A stretch of DNA of 64,000 nt from Agroathelia rolfsii (taxonomy: Eukaryota > Basidiomycota > Agaricomycetes > Amylocorticiales > Amylocorticiaceae). Shown here piece by piece: positions 62,015 to 64,000 of the stretch; the first letter of the stretch is position 1, and each line of letters opens with the position of its first letter. The position numbers and the translations under genes are program-made. Where the stretch lies: positions 4,065,001-4,129,000 of the forward strand of contig JABRWF010000005.1 of NCBI GenBank assembly GCA_018343915.1, read 5' to 3'. Under the pieces are notes generated by a model. It was not told the DNA's origin. It was given only the letters and a program-made list of their open reading frames with translations, and ran no database searches.

Positions 62015-64000
62015 ATGTCCTTCTTCCAACCCCATCATCGCCAAGAGGGCTTCCACCTTCCCTCGCCCCCCTCACCCCCTCAGTACCCCTATCCAAACGC
62101 GAACAACCCAGGCAGCAGTCGCATCGACTTCACTGACGACCTCTCCTCTCTCGTCGCAGAGTCTGAGTACAGGGCATCTCAGACCCATAACATCTTCGAT
62201 ATCTCAGCCCCCACCTCATCCCACGCATATGCCCTCCAGCACAACAACTCCAACCATCACCAATCCCCCCTCGACCCTTATCCTCCTGCACCTAATCACT
62301 TCAATAGCACTTTGCCCGCTCTCAACTCCTCTCTTCGCTTCGAGCCACCACATCAAGAGGAGACGCCCGCTCTGCCACCCCCATCTAGTTGGAGACACAC
62401 CCCTTCTCCCCATGATGGCAGCCGATCGAGGAGCAGGGACAGCACCTCTGGTGCTGGTCCCGTCCGCAACTCGCGCAGAAAACACTCTAGTAGCATGAGC
62501 AGCACTAGCCCACCTCCTATGCAGCGTCGTCCCAGTGCAATTGTCATCCCTGGCTCCAACCTCGGTCGTGCAGGTAGCATCAGCAACAATGCGGGCACTA
62601 GCCCTCTTGTCCACGGTCTCAGTGGAACAGCGGGATGGATGATTCCAGGCTCATCCTCGCACTCGTACGCGATCTTCCCTTTTTTTTTGTTCGATGCCAC
62701 CGTCTCATTACGGCGAGGCGTGTGCCCCCCTTTTTATTTGCTTTTTCTCCCTTCTTTTTTGTAAATGAATTTTAGCATGGCCGCCGAATATTCACTCCCC
62801 ACACCCGAGTCATTAACGAGGCCCCACTCGTTCTCGTCGCCGTTTTCGCTGCATTCACCTTCCATCTCACTGCCGTCGCCCCACATCTCTTCCTCGGCGC
62901 ACCACCAAGCTAACATGCACACCTCGACCTCGCCCTATTCGCACCGACCGCCATCCTCGCATCGCCGCGAATCGTCGCGCGATACCTATGGGCTTCATTC
63001 TCCCCAGGACACGGTTGATGCAGTTTCTGTAGTGGTCAATGCTAAAGCAAGCGCCCAAGACGAGAAACGACGCAAGCGTCGAGAGTCGCACAATGCAGTG
63101 GAACGCCGTCGCCGAGATAACATCAACGAGCGGATCGGAGAGCTGGCCACGCTCATCCCTGAATGTATGCTTGAGAGTGAGTGACATTTCTCCTTTTGGG
63201 AGACCCATTCACTTTTACGTACCCTATATGCGTTCACGCATCAAACTCTTGATGGGCTAATTTTGGACTCGTTCTGACCCACGTTTATTTCATCTATACA
63301 GCTGCTAATCCCAACTCGAGTGCGACGCCTACTGGCGAGAACGGTAGTGTGTTTTCGCTGCCCCAGTACCCGCTTCCGCCACTGGGTACGTCCGTCGCGA
63401 CTGCCGATCTGGCGAACCTCGAGGGAACATCTCCAACTGGGGGGTCTGTAGGCACTAAGAAGGAGGACACGGACATGTCTTCGGCGCTGTCCCTGCCTAC
63501 ACCAACCTCTACGTCGTTCGACTTGAGCCTCATTATTCCGCCAGCGTCACTCAACCCTGGCCTCAACACCAGCTTGTCCAGCACAGCCATTCCAGGCGAT
63601 GATCTCCAACTTATCTCGCCCACAACTGCCAATGGCAGCACACCAACGAGCACTGCTGCCGCTGCCGCTGGTGCCGGTACACAAATGGAGGCAGGTGTCA
63701 AGGCCAATAAGGGCATGATCCTTGCCAAGAGTGTCGAATACATCAAGTACCTGCAGCAGCTTGTACAGGCGCAAGCCGCACGCACACGCGAACTTGAGGA
63801 GGCCCTCGCCCAAGTTCGGGGTGGAGGCAGTGATAACGTATCTACACCAGACGCTGTGTCGCGCCAGCAGCAAACCTCGACATCAATAACCAACGGGAGT
63901 AGCATGGGCTTTAGTGGCCTTGGCTCCAGTAGCTCGCGCAGACACGATGGTCGTCTGGAGACGATGCCCGAGGAGGACATGCTTAGTAGCATGGGCTTCG
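62015..64000 (+). CDS. bHLH transcription factor with a very long loop (USF/CBF1-like basic region), 3'-partial
   Basis: Nuclear DNA-binding regulator. The start ATG at 62015 (MSFFQPHHRQEG) follows a CT-rich leader. Exon 1 (62015-62664) and exon 2 (62776-63176) join at HS then MAAEYSLPTPESL; exon 3 begins at 63302. The first ~330 residues are Ser/Pro/His-rich and disordered. The basic region and helix 1 (RRESHNAVERRRRDNINERI, then GELATLIPE) carry the His-Glu-Arg trio that reads CACGTG E-boxes. Helix 2 (KGMILAKSVEYIKYLQQLV) and a short coiled coil (AARTRELEEALAQVR) come about 135 residues later, after a Ser/Thr/Pro-rich loop. Normal loops are 5-25 residues. The order is that of Cbf1/USF-type factors. 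The gene runs beyond 64000. Confidence 0.88.

Overview
The window is nuclear DNA of a filamentous basidiomycete fungus, most likely an agaricomycete. Genes are close together on both strands and carry many short introns (about 45-70 nt) with GT..AG borders. The protein families are typical of fungi, and I see no operons, plasmid or phage genes, CRISPR arrays, rRNA or convincing tRNA. The first gene (class II eIF4E, minus strand) and the last gene (bHLH factor, plus strand) run off the window ends.

Layout. 1-1252 (-): cap-binding protein of the eIF4E2/4EHP class. 1809-3679 (-): long disordered protein. 3680-6760: gene-poor. 6761-8725 (+): monocarboxylate-type MFS transporter. 9526-12528 and 14025-16862 (+): two tandem Enhancer-of-zeste (PRC2 catalytic subunit) homologues, with a possible degenerate membrane-protein gene between them on the minus strand. 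17047-21471 (-): COPII coat protein SEC31. 21667-22405 (+): small nucleotidyltransferase-fold protein. 22406-24199: no supported gene. 24200-25415 (+): alpha/beta hydrolase. 25797-31544 (-): CPSF1/CFT1, pre-mRNA 3'-end processing. 32025-35373 (+): RecQ1-type DNA helicase. 35706-37439 (-): hypothetical protein. 38848-46185 (+): U5 snRNP helicase BRR2. 46744-48770 (-): second MFS transporter of the monocarboxylate type. 49525-51093 (+): TDG/Mug DNA glycosylase. 51298-52570 (-): GPN-loop GTPase GPN2. 52732-54512 (+): RUS/DUF647 membrane protein. 54513-60448: gene-poor interval with homopolymer tracts. 60449-61537 (+): Ser-rich single-pass membrane protein. 62015 to the right edge (+): bHLH transcription factor.

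Most genes are housekeeping functions: translation, secretion, mRNA processing, splicing, DNA repair and RNA polymerase assembly. They are not one pathway. Many neighbours are divergent pairs sharing a short promoter (GPN2/RUS about 160 bp, SEC31/nucleotidyltransferase about 195 bp, CFT1/RECQ1 about 480 bp) or convergent pairs with 180-560 bp between stops.

The most striking item is the tandem pair of complete but strongly diverged E(z)-type histone methyltransferase genes. They share several exact intron positions, so they come from a local duplication that looks old. Other points of interest are a class II eIF4E whose partner-binding Trp is Cys, a RecQ1 helicase with an altered aromatic-rich loop, a TDG with an acidic insert carrying two SUMO-consensus motifs, and a bHLH factor whose loop is about 135 residues long. 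Exon borders were worked out by eye from reading frame and splice sites and are approximate.
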